Source: Siphonodentalium dalli
Taxonomy: Eukaryota > Mollusca > Scaphopoda > Gadilida > Siphonodentaliidae
Direction of reading: 5' to 3'
Length of the DNA: 64,000 nucleotides
NCBI GenBank assembly: GCA_032622095.1
Contig: CP136063.1
Location: 182,075,956-182,139,955, forward strand
The notes beneath the pieces were generated by a model. That model was given only the letters and a program-made list of their open reading frames with translations. It did not search any database and was not told the origin of the DNA. The first letter of the stretch is position 1, and each line of letters begins with the position of its first letter. This document shows, piece by piece, positions 20,898 to 32,058 of the stretch. Both the position numbers and the translations under genes were made by a program.

Positions 20898-23553
20898 TAG
20901 ATAGATAGTTTAGTCGAAGAGGTTGAAGGCGGTGGATGACAAAACCATCTCCATATATAATCAACACATTAACTGTTCATAAGTCCAGTACAGGATCCAA
21001 TATTGCCCATCTATTAGAATATATATCATTATCCAGAAAAAAACAATCAGATTTTCGGTAGTTTGTTGCAAATCTTATGAAGGTTGTCAATGTCGGCTTC
21101 TTGGGTATTTTAAATTTGCATCTAAATATGAAATATCTTATAAGCATGAAGGTGAAATTGGCGGCATTTCTGGAGGGAGTAATACCAAATATTGCTGTTT
21201 GTTCAGTGATCTTAAAACTCAGCTTTTCTGAAACTTCACTCCAAAAAGAATTTGTAACGTTGCATCTCCAAAATAAATGTGTTATAGTTTCATTCTCGCT
21301 GTCACAAAAATCACAGAGTTTGGGGGTATAAAATTTTGATACTAATGAATTTGTACCTAATATTTTGTGTATTATTTTAAATTGAAACCATATGAGTTTT
21401 ACCTCAATTTTGCCACAATTGAATGGTGCAGACGCCACCTTATTCCAATTGATGTCACTGTAAGCAAACTCAGGCCATTTGTTCGCGAGATAGCTTAAAC
21501 TAGTGGTAGGTTTGTTACTGTGTCGTAAAAACTGGTGACCCTTATTGTTCATAATTATCCTGAATTCTTCAGGCATTGTCGGTCTATGTGTTTTGACTAT
21601 CATTCGTCTTGAGATGTCCAAAGTAGAAAAGTAAGCTTGTATGCGTTTTGTTATTCCAATATAATAAATATAATCTGGATTAAAAGAGAATCTTTTACTA
21701 AAATTCGCAAAACTTAAAATATTCCCGTTTTGGTCCAAAAAATCCAAGAATGTTTGAACCCCCTGTTCTTCCCACGTTTTGATATATATAGTGCAATGGT
21801 CTATGGTTATTGATTTATGATACCAGATCGATTTACATAGAACATCTTCTTTACCAAAAGTTGTAGCTACTTTAGCAGTAAAGGCCATCAAGACTATAAT
21901 AACTTCTGACCAAAAAGTATATTTTGATATTTTCCTGACTACTCTAGAGATGAAGTCTGCATTACAAAACTTCAGAGGGATATTTTTTATTTGTGTGATG
22001 TGACTAAAAAAGCGTGCCGAGAATGAATTCGCGAGCATAATCCTTCTTACCCAAGAAACCTTCATTGATGCTATGTGTGTTTGAATGTCAACCATTTTCA
22101 GTCCCCCCTCCGAGTAGTCCATTGTTATTTGTTGTCTCTTAATTTTGTCGGGTTTTCCATCCCATATATATTTGTACAGAAAAGAGTTCAATTTTTTAAT
22201 ATAATTTTTACTGGGGTTATATATTGACAACAGAAAATGATTCAATTGAGGTATAATAAAGGTCTTTATGACAGTTATTTTTCCGATCGGCGTCAATATG
22301 CGTCTTTTCCACTTTGCAACTATGTCTTCTATACGCTTATATACTGTCGCATAGTTTTTATGAAAAATATCGTTTGACGCTAAATCAAAATTGACCCCGA
22401 GTAAATTAAAATCGTGGACAACTTCTAAGTTTGGACAACCGGAGGGTGCTGTTACACTTCCCTTCTTGGTTCCAATCCATACAAGCTTTGTTTTACTGTA
22501 ATTAATTTTTAAACCGGATATAACAGAAAAATTGTTAAGCGATTTAATGCATTGCGTTAGACTATTATATGAGCCATCTAATAGAAAACGTGTATCGTCT
22601 GCGTACTGCGTGAGTTTTATTTCTTCGGTGCCTACTTTTATACCTCTAATATAAGGGTTTTGTCTCACGTGGGATGATAAAATTTCTGCACATAAAATAA
22701 ATAGGTAAGGCGAGAGGGGTCACATTGTCTGCATCCCCTACCGATTCCGAATTTGCTTGACATACACCCAAATTGCTTGACCGTAGAGAATATATCATGG
22801 TATAGGATATTCACCCAATTTCTGAATGAAGGTTTTTTGGATAAAATTCCAAGAAATTGTATCAAAAGCTTTTTGAAAATCAATAAGTAGAAGGCATCCT
22901 GGTATATTGTTCATTGAAGTATAGTCTATTACATCTGACACAATTCTAATATTTTCAGCAATGAACCTCCCTCTAATAAAACCTGTTTGATCTCGTTCTA
23001 TAATTTTATTTAATAGCGGTTTTAGTCTGTTTGCAAGGGCTGTTGTCAATATTTTATATGGTATGGTCAGCAATGTGAGCGGTCTTTGATTAGCAAGCAA
23101 TGACTGATCCTTCCCTCCTTTTGGTATGCAATTCAGGATGCCATGCCGTTGTGTAATAGATAGAGTGCCTGACTTATAGGCCATATTGAGGGAGTTCAAT
23201 AAATACACTTTCAGATCATCCCATAATTCTCTGAAGAATTCTACAGTAAATCCACATATCCCGGGAGCTTTATTATTTTTCATTTCAAAAAGGGCTACTG
23301 TTACTTCAGATATTGTTAATTTCCCCTCAGCATTCATTGCATCCACGTCGCTAAGCGATTTTATTGACTTTGCAGCGATAAAAGTGTCGACTTCAGTGTC
23401 ATTTATTGAATTGTTTTGAATAGAGTATAATGTTTCATAATATGTTCGAATTTCTTCCAAAATTTCAGATTGATCTGTAATTATTGTATCATCTACTTTC
23501 CTTATTTTAAATATTGTATTCTTAAATTTAACATTGGTCTTGACTATGTTCTA
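20898..23553 (-). mobile_element. 5'-truncated L1/Tx1-like non-LTR retrotransposon
   Basis: The minus-strand element starts (5' end) near 23553, where the reading frame 'NTIFKIRKVDDTIITDQSE' emerges after a stop. It proceeds through RT and a long C-terminal domain to 20977, then a short 3' UTR ending in a TAGA-type microsatellite (20898-20911 on the plus strand). The endonuclease and any ORF1 are absent. Next to its 5' break is the left end of a separate TIR element. The 3' tail is shared with the fragment at 16638, suggesting the same or a related family. Confidence 0.87.
20977..23553 (-). pseudogene. L1/Tx1-like reverse transcriptase, two frameshifts
   Basis: Frame 1 (23553-22800) has 'NQRPLTLLTIPYKILTTALA', 'DQTGFIRGRFIAENIR' and motif A 'LLLIDFQKAFDTISW'. 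A phase change near 22800-22860 leads to 'NWVNILYHDIFSTVKQFG' and 'GRGCRQCDP'. A second change within 22715-22730 leads to 'LSPYLFILCAEILSS' and the catalytic box 'TQYADDT' (YADD at 22594-22605). The rest (to 20977) is the L1-type thumb and C-terminus with a 'FCDSENETITHLFWRC' C/H motif. The order of blocks and the C-terminal motif fit the Tx1/L1 lineage better than L2 or RTE. The frameshifts make it inactive. Confidence 0.87.
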
Positions 23554-23631
23554 CGCTGAATCTTAGATTTTGTCATAAATTGATTCTGCGCCCCTAATAA
23601 CCTGAATACAAGTTACCAGACATGTTGGCCC

Positions 23632-25380
23632 GATTCGTCATCTCAGGTTTAAACCTGGTCTACGTAAACCTCTAGGTTTAAACCGCCGTGAGTCAGCAAA
23701 ATCCGTGGTTTAAACCCGCGACCGCAGGTCTAAGTGACGCATTCGTCATCTCTGGTTTAAACCTGGTCTAGCCAGACCAGTGGTTTAGCAGTAATGTCTC
23801 TGTATCGCCGAGATAAATAATCGTACTTTCCTAATGCGGACCGCCTAATTTTATTGATTGCGAAAATCAATAATTACGACAGCAACCATATTTTCATTGG
23901 AAATTTATAAGCGAGAAGCACTCACACCTATAAAGCATATGGGGATAAGTTTTTGTCCATTTCGAAAATTTGTTTGCGTTTTATAAGCTTAAACCGGCAA
24001 CTAAACCATCTAATTCGGTGGTCCAGCTAAACCAGCTTTACCGAGGCTAAACTTGAGATGACGAATCCGTCTTTTCTTCATCGCGGTTTAGAATTGTCAA
24101 CAATCAATCAAAGGGTGGAGCTGTAAATTATCTCGAGTGGGGGCGTGTATAAGTGGCGGCTGCCGACTGGTGTTATCATGTCACAGTTGATTCATTCGCC
24201 CGCTAGCTTTGCTCAGATATGGACATGTTCCTTCAATAAGATTTTTACAACTACCTTGCAATTGTGTGTGTTTTTTTTTTGTTGGCTTGTGGCAATCACA
24301 AATACTGGTGTTTTCTACGAATTCATTTGAATGGTTCAACGTTTTAATTTGGCACCAAAACCATGCTACTCCATGCGAAGATATGCTATACACATAGTTT
24401 GCAATCCTAATACGAGTCAAATTTGATAACATATTTTGATGTAGATCATATCACAAAGCTCTACTCTGGCTCCGCCCATAAATTCCTATAATATTCCACC
24501 GTTCAAACCCTGGGAACTTTTTGATATTCTGCACGACGGAAAATTTATTATATTGAAAAAAAGCAACGCATGCAATATGGTTGCCCACTTCAAACAGTTC
24601 AGATGCCGCTTCTGGTGTGCACTCATAGGAAAATTGCTTTTACTTGCCTGACCTCTTGGTCCAGTATTGACCCGATTATGGAGACTTTATTCAGCGTCAG
24701 AGTGGCCTGTGGCCCTTCGTGCGAAGGGAGCCGGCGTCAAATTTACGCAATTTTGATCATTTGAACATTTTAATTATTTAATTAATATTTAATTCAATTT
24801 AAAACAAAAAGTTATTAATATATATTTTAAATATTGTTTCTTGTTAGATACAACACCTTACTCTTATTTTCAAATCAGTTCAAGTGTAGACCAGTTGCGA
24901 ACAGACAAACGGACATACAGATATACAGCTCCTATACCCTTTAATATATACAGATATAAATGCAAATACACCAAAGTTTGTCTTTGCGGGTAAAGCATCG
25001 TGTAGAAAATCTATCACAAACAAAGTGATAAACAGCGCGCGAAACTCGTGCTGATAGACATGCCCTTTGTCAGATGATTTAAACCCACAAAGAGATCGGA
25101 TTAATGGTCCAGGAGCGATACTCATTTCTCAATGAATAAATCCATTGAGCGTGCACGTGTTCGCGATCATTTATGACATGCCAATAACCATTATATCGGC
25201 TTGTCTTTTTGTCCGATTGGTAAGAGGGTAGTTGACTGCTTGCTCATATCACCGACTCGAGTTGTCAATTAGCTGGAAACTGAACGACAAAAACGCCCAC
25301 TTAGACCCGGTTTGGCTGGACCGCCAATGTAGGTTTAAACCAGGTTTAAACTCGGAGGTTTAAACCTGAGATGACGAATC
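23632..25380. mobile_element. TIR element rich in GGTTTAAACC palindromes, ~1.75 kb
   Basis: The left end GATTCGTCATCTCAGGTTTA and the complement of the right end (25357-25380) are perfect inverted repeats of at least 24 bp. The 10 bp palindrome GGTTTAAACC, or one-base variants, occurs near 23648, 23672, 23708, 23753, 25331, 25343 and 25357, clustered at the ends. There is no recognised transposase in the interior, which holds several meaningless frames (24145-25125). GGCC sits just outside both ends; the TSD is unclear. Confidence 0.78.
23740..24068. mobile_element. internal smaller copy of the same TIR family
   Basis: It begins 'cattcgtcatctctggttta' at 23740 and ends '...cttgagatgacgaatc' at 24067, i.e. 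the same terminal sequence as the 1.75 kb element, spaced ~330 bp apart and nested near its left end. It may be a nested MITE or a duplicated end. Confidence 0.6.
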
Positions 25381-25696
25381 CGGCCGTTGTGTGCGCGCGT
25401 AGAGCATGCATCGCGCTTTCAACCTTTAAATGTTGGGGGTGCAATGTCCCAATCCATATATCACCTCGCGTCGGAACCTCCGAGTCGATGTTATAGCTGA
25501 CAGTTCCCAAAGTGCTGGACATCAATAATGTTGTTCCCAGGGGAGCTAACTCGTGAATGTTATACGGTCGAGTCGTCTCCCCAGGGTTATCATGGTGGGA
25601 AGCAAATTCGCGAAAAGCTTTCCACGGAACAATTCCGTGATGTGATTGATGCCTGGGACCTCTTTGCTTCTGTTTAATAAAATCGCGGTGGGACAT
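25346..25696 (-). CDS. uncharacterised 116-codon ORF, doubtful
   Basis: A frame without a recognised domain; its last dozen codons are read from the TIR of the GGTTTAAACC element. Composition is not obviously low-complexity, with stretches such as 'IWIGTLHPQHLKVESAM', so a relict exon is possible. No splice sites or homology could be established. A second minus-strand frame (25546-25749) overlaps it in another phase. Confidence 0.15.
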   Translation of the reverse strand: MSHRDFIKQKQRGPRHQSHHGIVPWKAFREFASHHDNPGETTRPYNIHELAPLGTTLLMSSTLGTVSYNIDSEVPTRGDIWIGTLHPQHLKVESAMHALRAHTTAGFVISGLNLRV

Positions 25697-26550
25697 AATT
25701 GGTTACAATCGCTTTGTTTGGTCTGCTGTGATCGATCCCAGACGGCCAAGAGATTTTCAAATTTGCGCCTTTATACTGCTCATATCGCCTGCACTCTGGA
25801 AAAGGTATCATAACTGTTCGAACCCAAACCCGAAGTGACGACATACGTTACAATATGTGCACTAAAGCCACGTGGTGGTTTGGGGCCTCGAGTTTTACCC
25901 AGATACATGTAGCTTGATCTGAGTTGAGGGATATATATCTCGGTGCGCCATTCAGATCGATACCATGCCATTTCGATAAGAAATGTGAATTTGTTCACAC
26001 TCACTGAAGATTTGAAGCAATGAACACACACAATGAGTCCGTGCCTCCATAAATCTGATATATATAAATGCTGAGGACGGCTTGGAAATTAAAGAACGAT
26101 ATAGGAACACTGTTCTTGAAATGGTATGAACAAAGAGCTTCTGTTTCACGCGCCGATTCGAAAACTTAAATTGCTAAAGTTTTCGAGAGTATAAGGTCTA
26201 TAATTATATACATGTATATTTAATGAATATATAGAGATATACTGTAATTACTACCGACTTGCTAGGTGTACATCATTTTTATGTTAAACGAGCCCTGCAA
26301 TTTAAACGTAGAAAGTTATGTATACTTAAATTGCCTTATGGTTGGGAAAATATAGGTAAATCCAGAAACGACAAACAAATACGTATAGTGACACCACATC
26401 CACTTCTGATAGTAACAAATAATTATGAGTGCCTTTTAAATCATATGAGGTCGACAACACCTATATCATGACGTCATGACTATGTACCAATCTTCAGCCT
26501 CCCCAGATAACAATATTTTTGTCTCTCTGATTAAATAATAAATACAAACC
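25381..26550. other. no gene supported
   Basis: Apart from the doubtful ORF above, nothing is recognised. It ends at the 15 bp direct repeat flanking FB2. Confidence 0.4.
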
Positions 26551-26576
26551 GACACCTATCTCATGGTTACGTAGCG

Positions 26577-26840
26577 TTTTTCCGAAGACCCATAACTCCG
26601 AAGGTCCGATTCTCCGAAGGTCAGATTCTCCGACGCCCCGATTCTCCGAAAGTCCATAACTCCGAAGTCCCGATTCTCCGAAATCCCATAACTCCGAAGA
26701 CCCATAACTCCGAAAGCCCATTACTCCGAAGGCCTATAACTCCGAACGCCCATAACTCCGAAGGTCTATAACTCCGAAGGGCCGATTCTCCGCAGGTCCG
26801 ATTCTCCGAAGGTCCGATTCTCCGAAGATCATGTTTTATC
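26577..26840. repeat. FB2 left arm: ~16 bp tandem array
   Basis: About 16 units containing CTCCGAAGG or close variants, alternating between a 'gattctccgaaggtcc' and a 'cataactccgaaggcc' type. Related units recur as isolated arrays at 48.7, 51.5 and 52.0 kb. Confidence 0.85.
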
Positions 26841-26872
26841 GCTTATTAAATAGTGTACAGTCCAGTGGCGGG

Positions 26873-27149
26873 GTCAATGGGGCCCTAGGGAAGACCGCCC
26901 CCAAAAAACATGTCAAATGTCATGTAAACGTCCGGAAATCCCTCCTAGGCATTCAAATATTCACAGTGTTCCTGCCCAGGGGAGCCCCCGGACCAACGAT
27001 TGGGGGCGACCCCTCCCATGTATGCGCTCCCCAAATCAGGCCTTTGTGATATGCTTTCGGCATATCATATGCATGATATATCCCCCACATATCCCCCACA
27101 TATGCTAATTAATGTGCACCCCTAAATGGGAACCCTGGCACCGCCACTG
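26873..27149. mobile_element. hAT-like CAGTGGCGG-ended segment in FB2 core (left)
   Basis: Starts CAGTGGCGGGGTCAATGGGG and ends with the complement of CAGTGGCGGTGCCAGGGTTC. Its left part corresponds to the inverted right part of the segment at 27303-27494. No TSD of its own was found; the flanks are part of the larger palindrome. Confidence 0.55.
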
Positions 27150-27302
27150 GTGTGCACCGGGTATATTATAACGAAACGCTGCAAGAATGTCAGAGTAGCC
27201 TATAACATGCACAGGGGCGACAAGTTCTTCCCCGTTCACCCATGTACATTTTACTCTGGCATCTCATGGGCCAACGTAACGTTATAGTATCTGGTGTATA
27301 GT

Positions 27303-27494
27303 CAGTGGCGGGCCAGGATTCCCATTTAGGTGGGGGCAGTAGGAAAAGTTTGAATATTTTGATGCCCCATGAACGATTTCCGGGCGTTTACATGACATTG
27401 GACATGTTTTGGTAGGGGCCCATATTGTCTGAAATAGCAAGTATAGGTTTAATGGGGGCAGTGGGAATTTTGGGACCCCTTGGCTTCGCCACTG
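27303..27494. mobile_element. hAT-like CAGTGGCGG-ended segment in FB2 core (right)
   Basis: Starts CAGTGGCGGGCCAGGATTCC, and the complement of the right end starts CAGTGGCGAAGCCAAGGGGT. It shares 'acatgtccaatgtcatgtaaac'-like interior sequence with the left segment in inverted orientation, so FB2 carries two partial copies facing each other. Confidence 0.55.
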
Positions 27495-27539
27495 GACTGT
27501 ACACTCTTTAGTAAACGATAATACCCCGATAAAACAAAA

Positions 27540-27820
27540 TCTTCGGAGAATCGGACCTTCGGAGAATCGGAACTTCGGAGTTATGGGCCGTCGGAGAATC
27601 AGGCCTTCGAAGTTATAGGTCTTCGGAGAATCGGCCCTTCGGAGTTATAGGTCTTCGGAGTTATAGGTCTTCGGAGAATCGGATCTTCGGAGTTATGGGC
27701 CGTCGGAGAATCGGGTCTTCGGAGTTATGGGCCGTCGGAGAATCGGGTCTTCGGAGTTGTGGGCCGTCGGAGAATCGGGTCTTCGGAGTTGTGGGCCTTC
27801 GTAGTAATAGGTCTTCGGAA
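27540..27820. repeat. FB2 right arm: ~16 bp tandem array
   Basis: Units 'cttcggagaatcggac' and 'cttcggagttatgggcc' alternate. It is the inverted counterpart of 26577-26840. A higher-order pair 'gagttatgggccgtcggaga' repeats several times near 27690-27790, indicating recent local expansion. Confidence 0.85.
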
Positions 27821-27949
27821 AACCGGTCTGACACCTATCTCATGCTGCGCCTCGTGTCAAGATAGCCAATTTTCTAAAAAAGAAAAAAGAAAAAAAGAGT
27901 TAGTTAATGGGTCGAAATACGCCAAACTATAGGGATCGAGTTACGTATA

Positions 27950-28115
27950 CAAGTTGTTTAAACAAGTTACACAAGTCATCTAACTTATTCAAATGACTTA
28001 TCTAACTTGGTTAAACAAGTTACTAACTGTATTAAACAAGTTATACTAACTTGATTAAACAAATTAACTAAGGCGTTTATATAAGTTAGCTTATCTGTTT
28101 CAATAAGTTAGCTAA
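27950..28115. repeat. degenerate AACAAGTTA-rich repeat
   Basis: Motifs 'ttaaacaagtta' and 'taacttg' occur about six times in loosely spaced, sometimes inverted order. No coding content. Confidence 0.5.
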
Positions 28116-28227
28116 CGTGTATTTCGGCTGAAGTGCATTGTGCTGATGATGGCAGATCAAGAATATCGAGGGTATGGGTTCGAACCCATGTTCAGACTGA
28201 AACGCTTCCTAACTCTCAACTTTACAA

Positions 28228-28822
28228 CGTTCGTCATCAATTTCCTTCGACACGCCCTACAGGCCGCATCTCTCATCCGATTTTCTTCATAAGTTGCAGA
28301 GTGACCTATAAATGGGAGCTATCGATTTTTTTCGAATTTCAATGAAAAACATGGCCACCAGCAGCCATCTTGGATTTAAATTTTCAATCCATCGGCACAC
28401 CCTACAGCTCGTATTTATGACCGGATCATTTTTTAATTTTGCAGGTACGATTGTGATCACATGTAGCTGGGAGCTATCGAATTTGACCCATTTTCGATGA
28501 AAAACATGGCCGCCGGCAGCCATCTTGGATTTTACTCTTTGTTTGACTAAATCATACAGACCACATCCCTCATCCGATCATCACCAAACTTCATTTTGAT
28601 CTTCGGTGTAAGCTCTAGATGGGAGCCTCCTATTTTGACCGAAATTTATTAAAAACATGGCCGCCAGCAGCCATCTTGGATTTCAAATTTGAATCAATCG
28701 GAACACCCCGCAGTACGCATTTATTGGATAATTGAATTGACAAATTACAGGCTTGTTTAAAATCAACTGTAGATGGGAGCTGTCAAATTTTAACAATTTT
28801 CGATGAAAAACATGGCCATCTT
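28228..28822. repeat. four tandem copies of a ~155 bp unit
   Basis: The anchor 'aaaaacatggcc' occurs near 28344, 28500, 28650 and 28807, each preceded by 'gatgggagct' or 'gctgggagctatcga' and followed by 'gccatcttggattt'. The same unit occurs singly within repeats at 36.1, 47.3 and 63.2 kb. The last copy is truncated. The short frames here (28133-28523) are repeat translations. Confidence 0.8.
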
Positions 28823-28831
28823 GTTAAGGAT

Positions 28832-28914
28832 GTCCTCGTAGCCGAGATGATTAGGTCGTGGATATGATCATCATCACAGTCTGGGCTAGACGAGGTTGGC
28901 GCGGGTTCTGACGC
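28832..28914 (+). mobile_element. tRNA-like SINE head fragment
   Basis: The sequence starting 'gtcctcgtagccgag' and ending 'gcgcgggttctgacgc' resembles a tRNA (Ser/Leu type): 'tagccgag..gattagg' as A box and 'gggttctgacgc' as a degenerate B box. It is cut at TTAA by the MITE beginning at 28915. The cloverleaf is imperfect, so I take it for a tRNA-derived SINE fragment and not a functional tRNA. Confidence 0.4.
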
Positions 28915-29313
28915 TTAACCCTTTACCCAACAGAAGGGCCCTGTGCCAATGCATTCTCTTATATATGCGAGTCGACCATAGGTCGCCTCGCATATATAAG
29001 AGAATGCATTGGCTTAACACATTAAAAATTATAAAATTGTTAAAGAATGTAAGAAAAAATGGTAAAAAGTGTTAAAAACAGATTTTTTTAGGCCAATGCA
29101 TTCTCTTATATATGCGAGGCGACCTATGGTCGACTCGCATATATAAGAGAATGCATTGGCACAGGGCATAACTGTAACTATCACAATGTGGTCAAGGAGC
29201 CGGTTCCAATGATATCCATATTTGTATGGTTCTATTGAGACAGACCGAAGATATTTTAGGCTGTTGAAGCTTTATTTGGCCGGTTTTGGCCGGTTTGTTG
29301 GGTAAAGGGTTAA
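28915..29313. mobile_element. TTAA-flanked MITE with twin hairpins, copy 1 (399 bp)
   Basis: TTAA at both ends, with terminal inverted repeats CCCTTTACCCAACA / TGTTGGGTAAAGGG. TTAA target duplication and CCC-starting ends are typical of piggyBac transposons. Inside are two 66 bp near-perfect palindromes (around 28950-29016 and 29093-29160), each able to form a 26 bp stem (CCAATGCATTCTCTTATATA...). The second palindrome is the reverse complement of the first. No coding capacity. It is almost identical to copy 3 at 58590, suggesting recent movement. Confidence 0.85.
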
Positions 29314-29390
29314 TTCGGTTTGAGGAACATCTCAATGTACCATTCCGATCAATAAGAAATGGGAATGTGAGTTAAAGAGGATATGAAATG

Positions 29391-29495
29391 AGTGTTTCTC
29401 TCATATGATATTTATGAAACGAGTCTAAGAATTTTCAGTTTTCTCGAGCCTGACGAGTTTCATAAATATCATATGAGAGAAACACGAATTAAATA
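29391..29495. repeat. 34 bp-stem hairpin
   Basis: 'gtgtttctctcatatgatat' with the following 'ttatgaaac' at 29391-29425 is complementary to 29456-29490, with about 30 nt between. The sequence after it ('acgaattaaatattctattt', 29486) recurs at 29725 as 'acgaattacatattctattt', so the region is partly duplicated about 240 bp downstream. Confidence 0.7.
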
Positions 29496-29760
29496 TTCTA
29501 TTTATCATATGACACATATAAATTGATTATGATGTCCAAAACGCACACAAATCAGTAAATAGCTATATGACATCGCAGCAAAAGGTTAATGTGACGTCAC
29601 TTCATTGCGCTGGAAGCCCAATTACACCTGGTGAACTAGCAGAAATAATATATGCACGCGAAGATATAGTGCGCTATTCTGTTCTCAGTGTGTGACATTA
29701 TATCGTATGTTTATTAGATAAATACGAATTACATATTCTATTTATCGTATAACAATGTCC

Positions 29761-32058
29761 AAAACTATATATTTCAAGATTATAATTGCGAGAATTTCGG
29801 CATCGCGTTGATTGACGCGCACGAATTTGACCTGCATTTAGTTAGAGATGCGACTCGGCCCAGGCTGCCATTCAGCCAATCAGAACACACTTTTTGTCAA
29901 CAAACCAATCAAATTATCGGAAGGTGATATGAACTAGTAATTGATATGAAATTGATTTATGACATACTTTCGAACGTAAATAATGATTGAGTCACATGAT
30001 AAAAGCAAATATGAAACAATGAACACTCATACTGAGTCCGTGCCATAATTCTGACATATATAGTTTCGTCCTGCCCATATTTCAATCTGGCCCATTTCGG
30101 CTGTGTCGGCATCGATGTCACAAGTCTATAAACCACCATGTGCCTTTGACGAATGTTTTTGGCGTTTTTATCGCGAATTGAAATTGGTCCTGAGATCATA
30201 AATATTGCGACATATCATCAAACCACGGCAATTATTCTGTGTTCTTTGCCACCATCGTAATATATTTGTAACATGCATGTATTTATACCTAATTATATAC
30301 CACAAATCTGCAGTGTATATCTATAATAATACCGAATTATTGCATGTAAATACTTGAACTATAATGCACATATACTCTCCTACACGATGGAGATCTATAA
30401 ACTATTCCTGCCATTGTTGATGACCAGTGATAGCGTGGGTGGGTTCCACTTCATATCTGTATAATGAGAGACGTTGGTTTTATACGGGCGGAGTAATACT
30501 AAATACCGAGCAGATGGTTAACTAAATTACGACACTGCACATAGGATCCATGTAACAACCACCGATGACCAGCACACAAGCGTGTCCACATATACGAATC
30601 ATGTAACCCACAATTTGCATAGAACACCAAATCGGGCCAGCTTTACAATCTTGAAATATATTTTATTTACATAATAAACAAAAGAGATTGGGGTACAATT
30701 TGTGCTATTTATATATGAAGCCCCTATCCCGATAAAATATGTGTGTACACTGTGATGAGTTTTGAGATATAATTTGTAGTACCTTCCAGAGGTTATCAGT
30801 CGGGGTGGTTGTTTCTCGGGTTATCAATCAAGAGGTTGTTTCTCGGATCAGTAGAACGGATTGGGTCGAGAAAAGTATGACCCGACCCCGCGTTGTATCA
30901 GAACAAGTTAGGACCTATAATCAGTATCACATTAGGCATCTAAAAATAGCGCTGTAAATAAATCTTCGATATGGCAACATTTTGAGAGACATTTTTCGCC
31001 GAAAAAAACTGGTTGAATATACGTTATCGTGAAAGTTAAAAATGATCACCCAGTAAATCTGCCTGACACTGTCTCGTTTGAGCTCAATTTGTCAACTATT
31101 GCCCAAACATAATATGATGAATGAAATAATTTATATTGGGTGCTCCATTGAAAACCAGCTAAGAATTTTTGTAGATTCACACGAAGTTTTCCACTCAACC
31201 ACAGTTTATTGGATTGGCATTGTAATGACCAAGGCCATCATTCAGTACATGCGTATACATGTAACATCGAAAATGTCCTCATGCAAGAACTTACCTTTAT
31301 CTTGATGTTCGGCACTGCTGGGTGTGTGTTCCATTTGAAACTGAAACAAATGTTTTGTTACAATGTGTGTTATATGTATGTCGATAATTTTCTTAAATGA
31401 ATTTACCATATACATTAAAAAACTGGTATTTAATCGATAAACACCCCGAAAACATCCTTTTTTAATTTTCCGTATAACAACAAAAAGATTAACTGTAGTC
31501 TGTTCAATCCATTTCTAATTAGTTATTGTATATTGACCAAATTTTGTATTCGTACCAACGTTTTATATTGGCAGTTGAACATGTGAATTGTTTTAGTGTT
31601 TTGCGTTAGAGAGTGTCACTCATTTTATGATAGTTATGACATTGCACTCACTCTGGATATATCTTATATTTTAATACAATCCTGATAGTTTAATATGGAC
31701 TCCTGTTATGATGATTGAGTATTATTGGGGATATTATGGGGTTAAGTGCGCCAGCCCATTATGAGTAAATCACTGTCTCACATTACATACTATCGCTGAA
31801 AATCCGACAAAATAGCACACAATTCGCAGACAACAGATCGTTTATATTGTCAGGCAGTCCATTTTATATTGATTCAATGAGAAATGAACATATTATGCAG
31901 TGATGATAAACTCATTTTCTCTTTGATAGCCATGATGGCATCCAATACGGCAATCAGAAGAATGTTTAATTTGGTGCCTTGACTGCCGGGATTTATCATC
32001 TTGCTAGCCATAAGGCGAAGTCATTTCGCGCTCCGCGTGCATACTAATGTAGAGGTTA
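29761..32058. other. no gene recognised over 2.3 kb
   Basis: Only short frames (for example 29957-30199, 31078-31305) without signatures. No repeats that match elsewhere in the window were noticed. Confidence 0.4.

Larger units (their letters stand above)
26566..27829. mobile_element. foldback element FB2 (arms of ~16 bp tandem units), 15 bp flanking repeats
   Basis: The left arm (about 26577-26840) is an array of ~16 bp units 'CCGAAGGTCCGATTCT' alternating with 'CCGAAGGCCCATAACT'. The right arm (about 27540-27820) is the reverse complement array. Between them lies a core that is also an imperfect inverted repeat: 'tagtgtacagtccagtggcg' (26861) pairs with its complement at 27486-27505, and symmetry continues to a centre near 27225. 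The identical 15 bp GACACCTATCTCATG flanks both sides (26551-26565 and 27830-27844). No transposase frame. The structure fits a foldback transposon, and the direct repeats are probably the target duplication. Confidence 0.85.

Noticed and set aside
28160-28195. Possible tRNA B box (GGTTCGAACCC)
   Set aside because: The match is part of a 16 bp palindrome ATGGGTTCGAACCCAT; no A box or cloverleaf could be drawn around it.
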